Both the position numbers and the translations under genes were made by a program. Below, in pieces: positions 32,299 through 39,713 of a DNA stretch of 45,925 nucleotides. The first letter of the stretch is position 1. The number at the start of each line of letters is the position of its first letter. The notes below the pieces were generated by a model. The model did no database searches and had not been told where the DNA came from. It saw nothing but the letters and a program-made list of their open reading frames with translations. The DNA is from YA12-FULL-51-18 sp041665305 (lineage in GTDB: Bacteria; Elusimicrobiota; Elusimicrobia; Elusimicrobiales; UBA9959), in assembly GCA_041665305.1 (NCBI GenBank), contig JBAYJD010000021.1, forward strand, positions 1 to 45,925, given 5' to 3'.

Positions 32299-33189
32299 AT
32301 GTCCGTATTCCTTACTATAGGCACTTTTGACGGGGTGCACCTCGGCCATCAGAAGATCATCAGGGCCCTTATCCGCGAGGGCCTCAAACGGGGCATGGCC
32401 GGAGCCCTGGCCTATTTCCCCTTTCCCCCTAAGTTGTTCTTTTCCGGTGAAACCGCCGACTGCCTGATCACCCTGCCGGAGGAACGCGCGGAGCGGATCC
32501 GCAACCTACGCGTGGAGAACATCACCGAGATCCCCTTTGACTCCGCCCTGGCCGCGATGAGCGCGGAGAAATTTTTCAACGATATCATTTTGAAGGCCCA
32601 TGATTGCGCCGGCCTGTGCGTGGGGCGGGATTTCGCGTTCGGCCATAACAGGCGCGGCGGCCTGGAGTTTCTAAGGAAACACTGCGCCGCGGCCGGGATC
32701 TATTTTAAAGCCATGTCCTTTGTCTCTCTCGGCGGCCGCAAGATCTCCTCTTCGCTGATCCGCGCCCTGCTGAGGAAAGGCGGCGTGGAGGAGGCCAACA
32801 AATGCCTGGGATGGAATTATTCTGTGTCCGGCAAGGTGGTGAGAGGCGCGGGTATGGGGCGCCGCCTGGGATTTCCGACCGCCAACCTCGCCGTTCATCC
32901 GGCCAAGATCCTCCCGCCCGGCGTTTTTGCGGCGAAGATCACGCTCGGCGGCGGATCTTTTTGCGGGGTCGTTAATGTGGGCCGCCGGCCCACCGTAGAC
33001 GGCCTGGGCGGCCGTCTGCTGACGGAGGCGCATCTGCTTGATTTCGACAGGGAGATCTACGGCCGCACCCTGGGTGTGGAATTCCTCAAATATCTGCGTT
33101 CCGAAAAAAAATTCAGCTCAAAAGAAGCCCTGCGGCGCGGGATCGTTGAGGATCTCCGCGCCGCCGTGAAGTATTTCAAAACATCGTAA
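32299..33189 (+). CDS. ribF: Bifunctional riboflavin kinase / FAD synthetase
   Basis: Converts riboflavin to FMN and then FAD. The 296-residue protein has the N-terminal nucleotidyltransferase module (TIGTFDGVHLGHQKII near residues 6-21, then CVGRDFAFGHNRRGG and ISSSLIRALLRKGGVEEANK). The C-terminal riboflavin kinase module has GRRLGFPTANLAVHPAKILP, VNVGRRPTVDG and LLTEAHLLDFDREIYG. Length and domain order are standard. It follows truB by one base, a common bacterial pairing, and ends the operon. Its FAD product could serve the hydroxylase encoded upstream. Confidence 0.95.
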   Translation: MSVFLTIGTFDGVHLGHQKIIRALIREGLKRGMAGALAYFPFPPKLFFSGETADCLITLPEERAERIRNLRVENITEIPFDSALAAMSAEKFFNDIILKAHDCAGLCVGRDFAFGHNRRGGLEFLRKHCAAAGIYFKAMSFVSLGGRKISSSLIRALLRKGGVEEANKCLGWNYSVSGKVVRGAGMGRRLGFPTANLAVHPAKILPPGVFAAKITLGGGSFCGVVNVGRRPTVDGLGGRLLTEAHLLDFDREIYGRTLGVEFLKYLRSEKKFSSKEALRRGIVEDLRAAVKYFKTS

Positions 33190-33258
33190 TCTGCGGATAA
33201 CCGGGTTCCGGCTTTCGCCGGAAAGACGGCAAATCGTCCGGGTGTCCCATTGCGGAAG
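33190..33258. repeat. Convergent gap with REP-like CCGG hairpin
   Basis: TTCCGGC-TTTC-GCCGGAA (33206-33223) within GGGTTCCGGC ... AAAGACGG. It lies between the convergent ribF and amidohydrolase genes. The hairpin with a TTTC loop resembles widespread REP-type elements; it lacks a T-tract. Confidence 0.5.
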
Positions 33259-34683
33259 TCAGGCGGCGAACCGCCGGCCGGCTGCGGCAAGTTCGCCCCG
33301 CTTTCTTCTTAAAAACCGCCCGGAGGGCCTGTCGGGCCTGGCCAGTTTCCCGTTTTCGGCTATCACTTCCCCTCTTAAGACCGTGTATCGGGGCCAGCCG
33401 CGGAGTTCCATTCCCTGGTAGGGAGAGTAGTCGGTCTTGTGCTGAAGCTCCCTGTAGTCCACGGTTTTCCGTCCGACCGGGTCTATTACGGCGAGATCGG
33501 CGTCCGAGCCCGGTTTTATAGCGCCTTTGCGCGGGTAGAGCCCCATGACCTTCGCGGGGTTGGAGGATAAGAGGCGCGCGAGGTCCCTGAGCTCGAGGCG
33601 GCCCCCTTTTACGCCGAAGGTATAAATGAGCGGCAGCATGGTCTGGGTGCCCGGCAGCCCCATGGGCAGCCGGCCTATATCGCCGGCCCATTGCTCTTTC
33701 TGCAGGGTGGTGAAGGTGCAGCTGTCCGTAGCTATTACGCCGACCGTCCCGTTGCCCAGCGCGCGCCAGAGAGCTTTTGAGTCGGCCGTGGTCCTTACCG
33801 GCGGGCAGGTGGCGTAGAGATGTCCGTCCCTGCGTTTAAGGACCGAGTCCCTTAGGATAAGATATTGCGGAGCCGTCTCGCCCAGCGCGCGCACGCCGGC
33901 GCCGCGGGCGCCGGCTATGAGCCCGGCCGAAACGCCGCTTGAAAGATGCACGAAATAGATGCTGCCGCCGGCGAGCTCCGCCAGCGCCAGCGCCCGCCGT
34001 ACGGCTTCCGATTCGGTGAAGTCCGGCCGTGAAAGCCGGTGGGCGTCCGCGCCCGGATGTTTTTCGCGCCGGCGGCGCTCCACCAGCAGGTCTATCAATC
34101 CGCCGGTCTCGGCGTGGACGCAGATGAGCGCCCCGGTGCGGCGGGAACATTCCAGGGCCTCGAAGAGTTCGGCGTCGGATGCCATCAGCCCGCGTGACTC
34201 GTACGCGGTGAAGAATTTGAAGCTGGTGACGCCCAGGCCCATCAGTTCCTTCAGCTGCGCGGCCGGGTCGGAAAGCCTTTTCCAGGACGGGACCACGGCG
34301 TGAAAGCCGTAGTCGACATGCATGAGTCCTTCGGCCTCCTCTATTCTTTCCTTCAGGCCGGCGCGCAGCGGGATGCCCGGGCCCTGGCCGGTGTAGTCGA
34401 TGACGGAAGTGACGCCCCCGCAGGCCGCGGCCGCGGAACCGGCGTAGAAATCATCGGCGGTCATTTTTCCCCCGCCGAGATGCAGGCTGTAATGGACATG
34501 AGCGTCTATAAGGCCCGGCAGGACTATGAGGCCGCTGGCGTCCAGTACGCGGGCCGCGCCGCGGGAGCCCTCAGCGGGCTTGGCTACGCGTTTTATTTTC
34601 CCGCCCGCGATAAAAATATCGGCCTGGGCGGGGCCGTTTTCCAGCACGGCCAGTCCGCCTTTTATGATAAGGTCGCAGCTCAT
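33259..34683 (-). CDS. Dihydropyrimidinase / hydantoinase-like amidohydrolase
   Basis: Cyclic-amide hydrolase (474 residues from the ATG at 34683) that opens dihydropyrimidine or hydantoin-type rings. The metal site has His62/His64 (LIDAHVHYS), the carboxylated Lys156 in GVTSFKFFTAYESRG, His190 (ICVHAETGG), a later FVHLSSG and Asp in IATDSCTF. D-hydantoinase and allantoinase share this fold; the motif form is nearest dihydropyrimidinase. Its start overlaps the small membrane gene by four bases (ATGA), so it is translationally coupled. It lies on the opposite strand about 7 kb from the catabolic block, but a role in the same N-heterocycle route is plausible. Confidence 0.85.
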   Translation of the reverse strand: MSCDLIIKGGLAVLENGPAQADIFIAGGKIKRVAKPAEGSRGAARVLDASGLIVLPGLIDAHVHYSLHLGGGKMTADDFYAGSAAAACGGVTSVIDYTGQGPGIPLRAGLKERIEEAEGLMHVDYGFHAVVPSWKRLSDPAAQLKELMGLGVTSFKFFTAYESRGLMASDAELFEALECSRRTGALICVHAETGGLIDLLVERRRREKHPGADAHRLSRPDFTESEAVRRALALAELAGGSIYFVHLSSGVSAGLIAGARGAGVRALGETAPQYLILRDSVLKRRDGHLYATCPPVRTTADSKALWRALGNGTVGVIATDSCTFTTLQKEQWAGDIGRLPMGLPGTQTMLPLIYTFGVKGGRLELRDLARLLSSNPAKVMGLYPRKGAIKPGSDADLAVIDPVGRKTVDYRELQHKTDYSPYQGMELRGWPRYTVLRGEVIAENGKLARPDRPSGRFLRRKRGELAAAGRRFAA

Positions 34684-34913
34684 TGTTTCAGGTGAAGGTC
34701 GTGGTGTCTTGGCGCGGGTTTGTGAAGATGTCCGAAAATTATGTTGTAGGCGAGCCAGGTGGAGGAAAGGAAGGTGAATCCGCACATTACGAGCCAGGCC
34801 CAGAGAAGCTGCGGATCGTATTCCGTCTCCAGCACGATGTAGGCGAGGAAGCCGAGGAAGCCGGCGGATACCGCCCAGAACACGGCGAACACGAACCTGA
34901 GGATCATAGCCAT
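34680..34913 (-). CDS. Small two-helix membrane protein
   Basis: A 77-residue protein with two predicted transmembrane helices (about residues 3-26 and 38-60) and a His-rich C-terminal tail (HLHKPAPRHHDLHLKQ) that could bind metal. No family recognised. Its stop overlaps the start of the amidohydrolase gene. A near-consensus promoter at 34920-34948 predicts a transcript starting at or next to the ATG, so it may be translated from a leaderless mRNA; no ribosome-binding site is seen. A second ATG two codons later is possible. Confidence 0.65.
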   Translation of the reverse strand: MAMILRFVFAVFWAVSAGFLGFLAYIVLETEYDPQLLWAWLVMCGFTFLSSTWLAYNIIFGHLHKPAPRHHDLHLKQ

Positions 34914-34919
34914 CGTAAA

Positions 34920-34948
34920 ATTCTATAGATTTGCAGTTGCCCTGTCAA
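34920..34948 (-). promoter_or_regulatory. Near-consensus promoter overlapping the lysC stop codon
   Basis: On the minus strand TTGACA (34948-34943), 17 bases, then TAGAAT (34925-34920). The -35 box contains the stop codon of the upstream aspartokinase gene. The predicted start (about 34912-34914) coincides with the ATG at 34913, implying a leaderless transcript for the small membrane gene and the amidohydrolase. Confidence 0.65.
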
Positions 34949-35928
34949 TGGCACTCTATGAAGATCCGGTGGAGGGCTTTCAGCAGCGGCTCGCCATGTC
35001 GAAAGGCCGTGACGATGACCGCTTTTCCCGGGAGATAGGATTCCTTGCGCAGGGGGTCGCCGCCGGCCGCCGCCGCCGCTCTTACAGCTTCCCTGACCCG
35101 GGGGGCGTCAAGTCCCGCGCCGATAAGGTGCAGTTCCGCGGAGTCCCCGCTTTTGCGGATGGAAAAACAGATCACTTCGGACCTTGCGCGGACGGCGCCG
35201 AAGTCCCCCACCAGGGTCCCCTCGTCGCTCTCAAAGGAAGAGCGCAGGCGCAGGGGAATGGAGTGTTTTTTCGCGTATGCGACGGCCCGGAACTGCCGTA
35301 CTTCGGTGCCGGACCGCGCCAGCTCCATCACTGAATCATAGGAAATGCGCCGCAGCTTTTTTGCCCGGGGCACCACCGCTGGGTTGGCCGTGTAGATACC
35401 TTGCACATCGGTGTAAAGTTCGCATACGCCTGCTTTCAGCGCGCGGGTCAGGGCCACGGCCGTAAGGTCCGAGCCTCCGCGGCCGAGCGTTGTGAGGTCG
35501 CCGGATGTCGTGACGCCCTGGAAACCCGCCACGACCGCGATCCGGCCCTTCCGCAGTTCCTTAAGCACGCGCCTGGGACGGACCGCCAGGATCTCCGCGT
35601 CCGTATGCCGGGCGTCGGTCCTTATTCCGGCCTGCGCGCCGCTCAGGGAGACCGCTTGCGCGCCTTGTCCGGCCAGGGCCATCGCCGTCAGGGCGGCGCT
35701 GATCTGTTCTCCGGCGGCCAGGAGGGCGTCCTGCTCCCTCCGGCCGGGGTTGTCCGTCAGAAGTTTTGAAAGCGTCAGCAGATCATCCGTGAGATCGGCC
35801 GGGGCCGAGACCACCATGGCCACGGCGAAACCACGGCGCCGGGCGGAAGCCGTCCGTTCGGCCATGATCTTTATTTTTTCGGGTTCGGCCAGCGAACTGC
35901 CGCCGAATTTCATTACGATGATTTTCAT
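34945..35928 (-). CDS. lysC: Aspartokinase, short form
   Basis: Phosphorylates aspartate at the head of the Lys/Thr/Met pathway. The kinase domain is intact: MKFGGSSLAEPEKI at the start, QGVTTSGDLTTLGRGGSD and CELYTDVQGIYTANP. The total of 327 residues is shorter than the usual 400 or so. Only about 75 residues follow the kinase domain and show one weak ACT-like unit, where most aspartokinases have two ACT domains for feedback inhibition. It may be feedback-insensitive or regulated differently. A hairpin (35938-35959) lies ten bases upstream of the ATG and could mask initiation. I see no frameshift that would restore a longer C-terminus. Confidence 0.85.
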   Translation of the reverse strand: MKIIVMKFGGSSLAEPEKIKIMAERTASARRRGFAVAMVVSAPADLTDDLLTLSKLLTDNPGRREQDALLAAGEQISAALTAMALAGQGAQAVSLSGAQAGIRTDARHTDAEILAVRPRRVLKELRKGRIAVVAGFQGVTTSGDLTTLGRGGSDLTAVALTRALKAGVCELYTDVQGIYTANPAVVPRAKKLRRISYDSVMELARSGTEVRQFRAVAYAKKHSIPLRLRSSFESDEGTLVGDFGAVRARSEVICFSIRKSGDSAELHLIGAGLDAPRVREAVRAAAAAGGDPLRKESYLPGKAVIVTAFRHGEPLLKALHRIFIECH

Positions 35929-35937
35929 CGGGGGATC

Positions 35938-35959
35938 CGCCCGGCTCCGAGGCCGGGCG
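35938..35959. repeat. Perfect 8-bp hairpin upstream of lysC start
   Basis: CGCCCGGC (35938-35945), loop TCCGAG, GCCGGGCG (35952-35959). It lies between the ATPase gene and lysC on the minus strand, ten bases before the lysC ATG, and includes the GGCGG that could act as its ribosome-binding site. There is no U-tract. Confidence 0.45.
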
Positions 35960-36009
35960 CGATGCGGAAGTCAGAGAAAACAGGCGGCTTAAAGGCGCAG
36001 GCAAAAAAA

Positions 36010-37356
36010 CTAGACCATCGTCGCCGTGACCCTTATCACTTCGGAGAGCGTCGTCACTCCGGTCCTGGCCTTGCCGATGCCGTCCATGAGCAGCGTGCGC
36101 AGTTTGCCGGTCTGGATGGCCGTGCGCCGTATCATGTCCGTCGGATTGTGGTCCAGGACCTGTTTGCGGACTTCCTCGTTCATCAGCATCAGTTCGAAAA
36201 TGCCGGTGCGGCCCAGGTAGCCGGTATTGCGGCACGCGATGCAGCCTTTTTCCACTTTATAGTCCGCGCCCGGCTTGAGGATCAGGTCTTTTATCACTTT
36301 CCCTTCCGTGGGGTCCATGTTCTTCACGAATTCTGTGACCACGGCTTCGGACGGGGGAGCCGCTTTCTGCGCGCACTGGGGGCAGACCTTGCGCACCAGC
36401 CGCTGAGACATGGCGCCCAGCATGGAAGAGGCTATCAGGAAGGGCGGGATGCCCATCTCAAAAAGCCGTTCTATGATGCTCGGCGCGCTGATGGTGTGGA
36501 TGGTGGTGAACAGGAGGTGCCCGGTAAGGGCGGACCGGAGGCTGATCTCGGCCGTCTCATAGTCGCGGACCTCGCCAACCATGATGACATCGGGATCCTG
36601 GCGCAGTATGGTCCTGAGGCCTTCGGCCCAGGTGAATCCCGTCTTGGCGCTGATCTGCGCCTGGTTTATGCCCTCCAGCCGGTATTCCACGGGGTCTTCC
36701 AGCGAGATGACATTTATCATCGGCGTATTGATGTTCTTCAGCATGGCGTAGAGCGAGGTGGTCTTGCCCGAGCCCGTAGAGCCCGTGATAAAGAAGATGC
36801 CGTACGGGTTGCGGATAAGTTTCTTTATCACTGTCAGGGATTCCTGGTCCAGCCCGAGCTGTTCCAGGTCCAGTCCGAGCTGCTGGCGGTCCAGCACCCT
36901 TAAAACCAGTTTTTCGCCGTTGACGGTCGGGAATGAGGAAACCCGGACCTGGATGGCGCGGCCGGCTATCATTTTCTGGAAGCGGCCTTCCTCGGTCCTG
37001 AAGGAAGTCGGCGGCTCCGGGTCGAAACCCGCCAGCACGCGCAGGCGCTGGGTCAGCGGAATATCTGAATTTTTGGGCGCGTTAAGCATGTCCTGGAGGA
37101 TGCCGTCGACGCGGAAGCGCACGCGGAGGTTCGCCCCCTGGCTCTCTATATGCACATCGCTGGCGCGTTCGGCCACGGCGTGTTCAAGGATCATGTCGCT
37201 GAGTTTTATAGCCAGGTCGATGCCCGGCGCCCGGCCCCTTGATTTGACCAGTTCCTGATAGGATTCTTCAATGCCGGCCAGGGCGGGCTGGTCCTGCTGA
37301 TGCGGAGTCTGTCCGCCCGCCGCCTGATTTTCCGGAGTATTTCCCCAAAATGCCAT
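36010..37356 (-). CDS. GspE/PilB-type secretion or pilus ATPase
   Basis: Hexameric motor ATPase of type II secretion or type IV pilus systems. The 448-residue protein has the N2-like domain (SDVHIESQGANLRVRFRVDGIL), Walker A GSTGSGKTT (192-200), the Asp box ISLEDPVEYRLEG, a Walker B region (RQDPDVIMVGEVRD), the His box LFTTIHT and a zinc-binding Cys pair set (CPQC and CIAC). The usual N1 domain that docks GspL or PilC is missing; instead there is a Gln/Pro-rich start. That, with no pilin or GspF gene nearby, leaves its system unknown. AAGGAG precedes the ATG. The zinc motif argues for GspE/PilB rather than PilT. Confidence 0.88.
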   Translation of the reverse strand: MAFWGNTPENQAAGGQTPHQQDQPALAGIEESYQELVKSRGRAPGIDLAIKLSDMILEHAVAERASDVHIESQGANLRVRFRVDGILQDMLNAPKNSDIPLTQRLRVLAGFDPEPPTSFRTEEGRFQKMIAGRAIQVRVSSFPTVNGEKLVLRVLDRQQLGLDLEQLGLDQESLTVIKKLIRNPYGIFFITGSTGSGKTTSLYAMLKNINTPMINVISLEDPVEYRLEGINQAQISAKTGFTWAEGLRTILRQDPDVIMVGEVRDYETAEISLRSALTGHLLFTTIHTISAPSIIERLFEMGIPPFLIASSMLGAMSQRLVRKVCPQCAQKAAPPSEAVVTEFVKNMDPTEGKVIKDLILKPGADYKVEKGCIACRNTGYLGRTGIFELMLMNEEVRKQVLDHNPTDMIRRTAIQTGKLRTLLMDGIGKARTGVTTLSEVIRVTATMV

Positions 37357-37414
37357 AACTATTCTCCTTCTGGCTGGATCTTTAGAACCCGCAGGGAACC
37401 AGTATCAAGCCTAC

Positions 37415-37423
37415 ATTGTAGCA
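37415..37423 (-). promoter_or_regulatory. Extended -10 promoter of the ATPase gene
   Basis: On the minus strand TGCTACAAT, an extended -10 (TGnTAnAAT), just after the greA stop codon and about 55 bases before the ATPase ATG. No strong -35 is visible. Confidence 0.4.
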
Positions 37424-37431
37424 AAAATGCG

Positions 37432-37902
37432 CTATTTGTACTCGACTTTCAAAATGCTCAGGACCTTTTCCCCGCTGGGAAGTTTGACGCGGACTTTTTC
37501 CCCCGCCTTGGCGCCCAGCAGCCCCTGGGCGAGCGGCGAACTGACGGAGATCCTGCCCTGGCCGGGGTCGGCCTCGTCGGCGCTGCCCAGGGTGTAGACC
37601 GACTGGTTCCTGGAAGCTTCGTCCACCATCGTGACGGTGGCGCCGAGGCGGATATGGTCCTTGTTGATCTCCAGATTGTCCACCAGCTTGGCCGTATGGA
37701 GCCTGGTCTGGAGCTCATGTATGCGGTTGAGGACCATGCCGTGCCGTTCCTTCGCTGCGTGGTAGCCGGCGTTCTCTTTAAGATCCCCCTGCGCGCGCGT
37801 TTCCTCGACCTCGCGGGCGATCTCCGCTTTTTCGTCGTTAAGACGGGCAAGTTCCTCTTTCAGTTTTTCGTAGCCTTCTTTGGTCAGATAAACATCGGAC
37901 AT
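37432..37902 (-). CDS. greA: Transcription elongation factor GreA
   Basis: Rescues backtracked RNA polymerase by stimulating transcript cleavage. The 156 residues have the N-terminal coiled coil (about 1-75), whose tip contains the acidic ARLNDEKAEIAREVEETRAQGDLKENAGY. The FKBP-like C-terminal domain includes VTMVDEA and ISVSSPLAQGLLGAKAGEKV. The length is standard. A G-rich run (AAGGGGGG) lies about 10 bases before the ATG. It is flanked by the tRNA gene and the ATPase on the same strand. Confidence 0.94.
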   Translation of the reverse strand: MSDVYLTKEGYEKLKEELARLNDEKAEIAREVEETRAQGDLKENAGYHAAKERHGMVLNRIHELQTRLHTAKLVDNLEINKDHIRLGATVTMVDEASRNQSVYTLGSADEADPGQGRISVSSPLAQGLLGAKAGEKVRVKLPSGEKVLSILKVEYK

Positions 37903-38031
37903 ATGAAACGTTCCCCCCTTCCCCGCTGGTATGTCGTTCTAAAGTCTGAGCCCTTCCGGTCGACAGGATCTTTTGGATCTGGATATTGTTTTATTTGAAG
38001 GAAGGACCCGGCTAAAATTAAAAAAATCAAA

Positions 38032-38104
38032 TGGCACCGAGTGGAATCGAACCACTGACCTAGCGCTTATGAAACGCCCGCTCTAACCCCTGAGCTACGG
38101 TGCC
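38032..38104 (-). tRNA. tRNA with CAU anticodon (elongator Met, or Ile2)
   Basis: A 73-nt cloverleaf on the minus strand. The acceptor stem GGCACCG/CGGTGCC is fully paired, the discriminator is A and no CCA is encoded. The D-arm is GCTC...GAGC; the anticodon stem GGCGT/GCGCT has two wobble pairs; the loop TTCATAA gives anticodon CAT. The T-arm is GTGGTTCGATTCCAC. The paired position 1-72 and the lack of a GGG/CCC anticodon stem exclude initiator tRNA. Elongator Met and lysidine-modified Ile2 cannot be separated confidently by eye. A T-run follows the 3' end. Confidence 0.9.
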
Positions 38105-38127
38105 ATGCGTGCGGCGGGCCGGTTTCG

Positions 38128-38158
38128 CCACCGGAAAGCCTTGCGGCCTTTCGGGTGG
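38128..38158 (-). other. GNRA-capped hairpin upstream of the tRNA
   Basis: On the minus strand CCACC pairs with GGTGG around an inner stem GAAA(G)GCC / GGCTTTC closed by a GCAA tetraloop. It would lie in the precursor leader of the tRNA if transcription starts near 38190. Function unknown. Confidence 0.45.
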
Positions 38159-38195
38159 ATGCAGACGCGCTGTGTCTCCAAAATCGCCGGAAATC

Positions 38196-38224
38196 AGTAT
38201 ACAAAAAATTCGTTGTCAAAACAA
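38196..38224 (-). promoter_or_regulatory. Putative promoter of tRNA (and greA)
   Basis: On the minus strand TTGTTT (38224-38219), 17 bases, TATACT (38201-38196). The -10 is good and the -35 poor. It overlaps the divergent plus-strand promoter of the malic enzyme gene. Confidence 0.4.
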
Positions 38225-38241
38225 ATTTTATTTCCTACAAT
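38213..38241 (+). promoter_or_regulatory. Promoter of the malic enzyme gene
   Basis: TTGTCA (38213-38218), a 17-base spacer, TACAAT (38236-38241). Five of six bases match consensus in each box. Predicted start near 38248, about 54 nt before the ATG. Confidence 0.6.
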
Positions 38242-38301
38242 TCAGATAGCCGTACGAGGTAAAATACGCGAATTCTATCCAGACAACAGGGGCCCGATAA
38301 A

Positions 38302-39654
38302 ATGTTAAACAAACCTGCCGTTACCGCCAAGATCTCCAAAGAAGAACTTCTTAAAAAGGCCGCCAAACCGGCCGAGGATGCGATGGTCCTTCATCCTTTC
38401 TATAAAGGAAAGGTGGAAATAGTTCCCAAATGCTGCATCCGCGATATAAACGATTTCGCCATCTGGTACACTCCAGGCGTGGCCGCGGTGTGCAAGGACA
38501 TCCAGAAGAACCCGGAGAAGGTCTACGAGCACACCAACAAGGGTAATATGGTGGCCGTGGTTTCCGACGGCACCCGCGTGCTGGGCCTGGGCGATATAGG
38601 CCCCGAAGCCGGCCTGCCGGTCATGGAGGGCAAGGGGCTTTTGTTCAAATATCTCGGAGGCGTGGACGCTTTCCCCATCTGCCTCGATACCAAGGACCCG
38701 GATGAGATCATTAAGACCGTCCGGTACCTGGCCCCCAGTTTCGGCGGCATCAACCTTGAGGATATTTCCCAGCCCAAATGTTTCTACATCCTGGACGAGC
38801 TCCGCAAGACCATGGACATCCCGGTCTGGCATGACGACCAGCAGGGCACAGCCACGGTGTGCCTCGCGGGTCTGATCAACGCCCTGAAGATCGCGGGCAA
38901 GAAGATCCAGGATGTGAAGATCGTGCTCTTCGGCGCCGGCGCGGCCAATATCCGCATCGGCACCCTTTACATGTCCTACGGCGCCAAGCCCGCCAACCTT
39001 ATCTACGTGGATTCAAAAGGCATCCTGCACAAGGGGCGTACCGACCTCAAGGACCACAAGGAAAAGTGGCACATGTGCTCCATCACCAACGGCCGCCAGC
39101 TGACGGGCGGGCTTGCGGAGGCGCTTGTGGGCGCGGATGTGCTCAGCGCCGCCTCGACCCCCGGACCGGACGTGATCAAGAAGGAATGGGTCGCCAAGAT
39201 GGCCAATGACTCCATAGTGTTCGCCACCGCCAACCCCATTCCCGAGATCTGGCCCTGGGACGCCAAGGAAGCCGGCGCGAAAGTCGTGGCCACCGGCCGT
39301 TCGGATTTCGAGAACCAGGTCAACAATTCGCTGGGCTTCCCCGGCATTTTCCGCGGCGCCCTGGATGTGCGCGCAAAAACCATTACGGATGAGATGTGCA
39401 TAGCCGCCGCAGAGGCTCTCGCGGACTACGCCGCCAGAAAGGGGCTGAGCGCCGATTACATCATGCCCCGCATGGACGAGCCGGAAGTGTTCATCGAGGA
39501 GGCGGTCGCCGTAGGCATGAAGGCGATAGAACAGGGGCTGGCCAGGAAGGTGCTGACCAGGGAGCAGCTCCGCAAGAGCGCCGAGACCTTTATCCGCCGG
39601 GCCATCAAGGACCGTGATGTCCGTCAGGAAAAAGGGATAGTGGAACTTCCGTAA
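38302..39654 (+). CDS. Malic enzyme (malate dehydrogenase, decarboxylating)
   Basis: Oxidatively decarboxylates malate to pyruvate with NAD(P)+. The 450-residue short bacterial form has the catalytic Tyr in IWYTPGVAAVCK, DIGPEAGLPVMEGKG, the metal-binding NLEDISQPKCF and HDDQQGTA, and the Rossmann motif VLFGAGAANIRIG. ATANPIPEIWPWDA and SDFENQVNNSLGFPGIFRGAL are typical. It lacks the phosphotransacetylase domain of E. coli MaeB-type enzymes. The coenzyme is not decidable by eye. It has its own promoter and terminator and stands alone on the plus strand; the stop codon is the first part of repeat copy H. Confidence 0.93.
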   Translation: MLNKPAVTAKISKEELLKKAAKPAEDAMVLHPFYKGKVEIVPKCCIRDINDFAIWYTPGVAAVCKDIQKNPEKVYEHTNKGNMVAVVSDGTRVLGLGDIGPEAGLPVMEGKGLLFKYLGGVDAFPICLDTKDPDEIIKTVRYLAPSFGGINLEDISQPKCFYILDELRKTMDIPVWHDDQQGTATVCLAGLINALKIAGKKIQDVKIVLFGAGAANIRIGTLYMSYGAKPANLIYVDSKGILHKGRTDLKDHKEKWHMCSITNGRQLTGGLAEALVGADVLSAASTPGPDVIKKEWVAKMANDSIVFATANPIPEIWPWDAKEAGAKVVATGRSDFENQVNNSLGFPGIFRGALDVRAKTITDEMCIAAAEALADYAARKGLSADYIMPRMDEPEVFIEEAVAVGMKAIEQGLARKVLTREQLRKSAETFIRRAIKDRDVRQEKGIVELP

Positions 39655-39678
39655 AAATTTTTGCCGCAAAAATTTTTA
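39652..39678. repeat. Intergenic repeat copy H
   Basis: Perfect 12-bp palindrome TAAAAATTTTTG-CCG-CAAAAATTTTTA whose first three bases are the malic enzyme stop codon. It is followed by CCATACCCCGCCCCG, as in copies D and F, and then by a terminator. Confidence 0.8.
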
Positions 39679-39683
39679 CCATA

Positions 39684-39713
39684 CCCCGCCCCGCCTTACA
39701 GGGCGGGGTTTTT
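39684..39713 (+). terminator. Intrinsic terminator of the malic enzyme gene
   Basis: CCCCGCC (39689-39695) pairs with GGCGGGG (39702-39708) around a TTACAG loop and is followed by TTTTT. The loop also contains the stop codon of the convergent membrane-protein gene. Confidence 0.75.

Noticed and set aside
34945..35928. Frameshift hiding a second ACT domain in lysC
   Set aside because: The sequence after the stop codon holds the promoter of the next gene, and no ACT-like continuation appears in other frames.
38032..38104. Initiator tRNA-fMet
   Set aside because: Position 1-72 is paired and the anticodon stem lacks the three G-C pairs of initiators.
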